Origin: Clostridia bacterium
Lineage (GTDB): Bacteria; Bacillota_A; Clostridia; Oscillospirales; CAG-272
Reading direction: 5' to 3'
Length of the DNA stretch: 7,546 bases
NCBI GenBank assembly: GCA_017626655.1
Contig: JAGAIH010000326.1
Coordinates: 1 to 7,546, forward strand
Under the pieces are notes generated by a model that saw only the letters and a program-made list of their open reading frames with translations, did not search any database and was not told the origin of the DNA. The position numbers were made by a program, and so were the translations under genes. Shown one piece after another: positions 5,942 to 7,546 of this stretch. Position 1 is the first letter of the stretch; each line of letters starts with the position of its first letter.

Positions 5942-7546
5942 GGATGGCACCTCCCATCTGGGATTCGGCGATCTCGTTGTAGATGGGGCAGGACTCCACC
6001 AGCTCGTCATGGGTGCCGCACCCGATGACAGCCCCCTTGTCCATGACCAGAATAAGGTCGGCGTGCTTGATGGAGCTGACCCGCTGGGCGACGATGACCG
6101 TCGTGGTGACGGTATCGGTCCGCTCCCTGGCATCCTCGCGGAGGGCTGTACGGAGGGCCGCGTCGGTCTTGTAGTCCAGAGCCGAGGAGGCGTCGTCCAG
6201 CACCAGGATATCGGGATCCCCCGCCAGGGCGCGGGAAATGAGGAGCCTCTGCTTCTGACCGCCGCTCAGATTGGTCCCCTTGACCGTGAGCTTGTGGTCG
6301 TAGCCGTCGGCCAGCTTGGAGATGAACTCATGGGCCTGGGCCATGGTGGCGGCGCGGACCACCTTGTCGTGGGGGATCTCCCGCCCGAAGCGGATGTTGT
6401 CTTCAATAGTCCCCGCGTAGAGGAAATCGTTCTGCATGGCGATACCGAAGCGGGAGCGCAGCTCGGCGGGGGTCATGGTGCGGATATCACGGCCCCCGAT
6501 GCGGATGGTACCGCTGCCTACAGGGACTTGGTAGAAGCGCATGAGCAGGGACAAAAGGGTGGTCTTGCCCGAGCCCGTGGCGCCGATGATGCCCAGGGTA
6601 CCGCCCTTCGGCAGGTCGAAGGAGACGTCACGGGTGTTGTCTACCTTGCCGCGGTAGGAGAAGGTGACCTTCTCAAAGGAGATATAGCGGTCGGGATTTT
6701 CGGGAAGAGACAGGACCCCCTCGGCGGCGGCCTCGGTGCCGTCCTGTCCACGGGCGTCCAGGACCTCGCAGATGCGGCCCATGGAGGCGGTGCCCTTGGT
6801 GAACATCATGAAGATGCGGGTGATGGAGAGGAGGGCGTTGGAGAGGATGGTGAAGTACTGGATGAAGGAGATGATGGTGCCGGGGAGGCAGAGGCCGTTG
6901 TTGACCCGCACCGCGCCCACGGCCATGACCGCCACCAGACCCACGTTCAAAAGGAGGTTGATGAGGGGATTGGAGATGGCCATATTGGCGGCGGCGGAGA
7001 GGCTGGACTTCATGAGACCCTGGTTGACGGTCTCGTAGCGGCTCTGCTCGTACCCCTTGCGGGAGAGGGCCTTGATGACCCGAATGCCCTGGGCGTCCTC
7101 GCGGACCACTCGCACCATGGCGTCCCCCGCCTGCTGGGAGTCGCGGTACAGCGGCACGCCCCGCTTGGAGACGACGTACACCGTCAGCACGATGAGGGGC
7201 ATGACCGAGAACATGACCAGGGTCAGGATGGGATCCAGGGTCAGGGTGATGATCAGACCGCCCGCCAGCAGGATGGGAGCGCGGACGCCCAGCCTTTGCA
7301 TCATGCCCACCATGTGGTGGACGTTGTAGGTGTCGGAGGTGAGGCGGGATTCCAGGGAGGGGACCGTAAAGGCGTCGGCCTGGGCGCAGGAGAGGCGCAT
7401 GGTGGCGTCAAAAAGGTCGTGACGGATGGCGGTGGCCACGTCCTTAGCCACGTAGGCCGCCATGCGGTTGGCGACAATGTTGAACACCAAAGCCGCTACG
7501 GCGCAAATCGCCATCACGCCGCCCCACAGGAGAATGGAGCGCAGAC
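5934..7546 (-). CDS. ABC exporter half-transporter A (degenerate-site subunit), 5' end outside window
   Basis: The frame stays open to the window edge, giving about 536 residues. Roughly 40-50 N-terminal residues, including the first membrane helix, are missing. Residues are numbered from the in-frame GTG at 7517, which is not the true start. Membrane helices lie at about 1-17, 82-116 (two) and 183-232 (two). The nucleotide-binding domain has Walker A GATGSGKT (312-319), Q-loop Gln362 (MQNDFLY), an intact LSGGQ signature (417-421) and Walker B ILVLDD. Asp442 stands where the catalytic Glu is expected, and Gln478 (VAQRVSS) replaces the switch His. This double change is the established mark of the degenerate subunit of heterodimeric exporters such as TM287. 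Its intact LSGGQ should complete the active site formed by half B. It is first in the visible operon, overlapping half B by 8 bases; the promoter lies outside the window. Confidence 0.93.
   Translation of the reverse strand, partial: LRSILLWGGVMAICAVAALVFNIVANRMAAYVAKDVATAIRHDLFDATMRLSCAQADAFTVPSLESRLTSDTYNVHHMVGMMQRLGVRAPILLAGGLIITLTLDPILTLVMFSVMPLIVLTVYVVSKRGVPLYRDSQQAGDAMVRVVREDAQGIRVIKALSRKGYEQSRYETVNQGLMKSSLSAAANMAISNPLINLLLNVGLVAVMAVGAVRVNNGLCLPGTIISFIQYFTILSNALLSITRIFMMFTKGTASMGRICEVLDARGQDGTEAAAEGVLSLPENPDRYISFEKVTFSYRGKVDNTRDVSFDLPKGGTLGIIGATGSGKTTLLSLLMRFYQVPVGSGTIRIGGRDIRTMTPAELRSRFGIAMQNDFLYAGTIEDNIRFGREIPHDKVVRAATMAQAHEFISKLADGYDHKLTVKGTNLSGGQKQRLLISRALAGDPDILVLDDASSALDYKTDAALRTALREDARERTDTVTTTVIVAQRVSSIKHADLILVMDKGAVIGCGTHDELVESCPIYNEIAESQMGGAILE
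5939..5954 (-). promoter_or_regulatory. Shine-Dalgarno site supporting a TTG start for ABC half B
   Basis: Read on the minus strand, GGAGGT (5954 down to 5949) is followed by seven bases and then TTG (5941-5939). The site lies inside the last codons of half A, whose TAA is at 5936-5934, so the genes overlap by 8 bases. No comparable site precedes the ATG at 5920 or the ATG at 5875. Confidence 0.7.

Overview
The window is GC-rich (clearly above 60% by eye) and gene-dense. Shine-Dalgarno sites are strong, stop/start codons overlap, one gene appears to start with TTG, and the ABC exporters are of the Firmicute heterodimeric type. Together these suggest a high-GC anaerobic Firmicute, such as a gut clostridium of the Oscillospirales kind. 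That placement is inference; there is no rRNA or other marker gene here.

Layout. Two plus-strand genes fill 1-1571: the 3' part of a Sel1-repeat protein, then a GpsA-type glycerol-3-phosphate dehydrogenase, joined by an ATGA stop/start overlap. A strong hairpin terminator at 1585-1622, T-rich on both sides, separates them from the convergent minus-strand block. That block, read from right to left, holds: ABC exporter half A (5934 to beyond the window edge), ABC exporter half B (4085-5941), a polysaccharide lyase family 8 protein (2242-4044), a 263-base non-coding stretch rich in hairpins (1979-2241), and a small predicted lipoprotein (1673-1978).

How the genes fit together. The two ABC half-transporters overlap by 8 bases and have complementary defects. 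Half A has Asp in place of the Walker B Glu and Gln in place of the switch His; half B has an altered signature (ISKGQ). This is the pattern of a heterodimeric exporter with one degenerate and one consensus ATP site, as in TM287/288. The PL8 lyase starts 40 bases after half B and is probably in the same operon. It keeps the Asn/His/Tyr/Arg active-site residues but has no signal peptide, which is odd for an enzyme family that normally acts outside the cell. The lipoprotein may have its own transcript, because the preceding gap contains terminator-like hairpins.

The least explained part is 1979-2241. It holds four substantial inverted repeats. Every non-Watson-Crick pair in them is a G-U wobble if read as plus-strand RNA, and two of the loops are complementary to each other.
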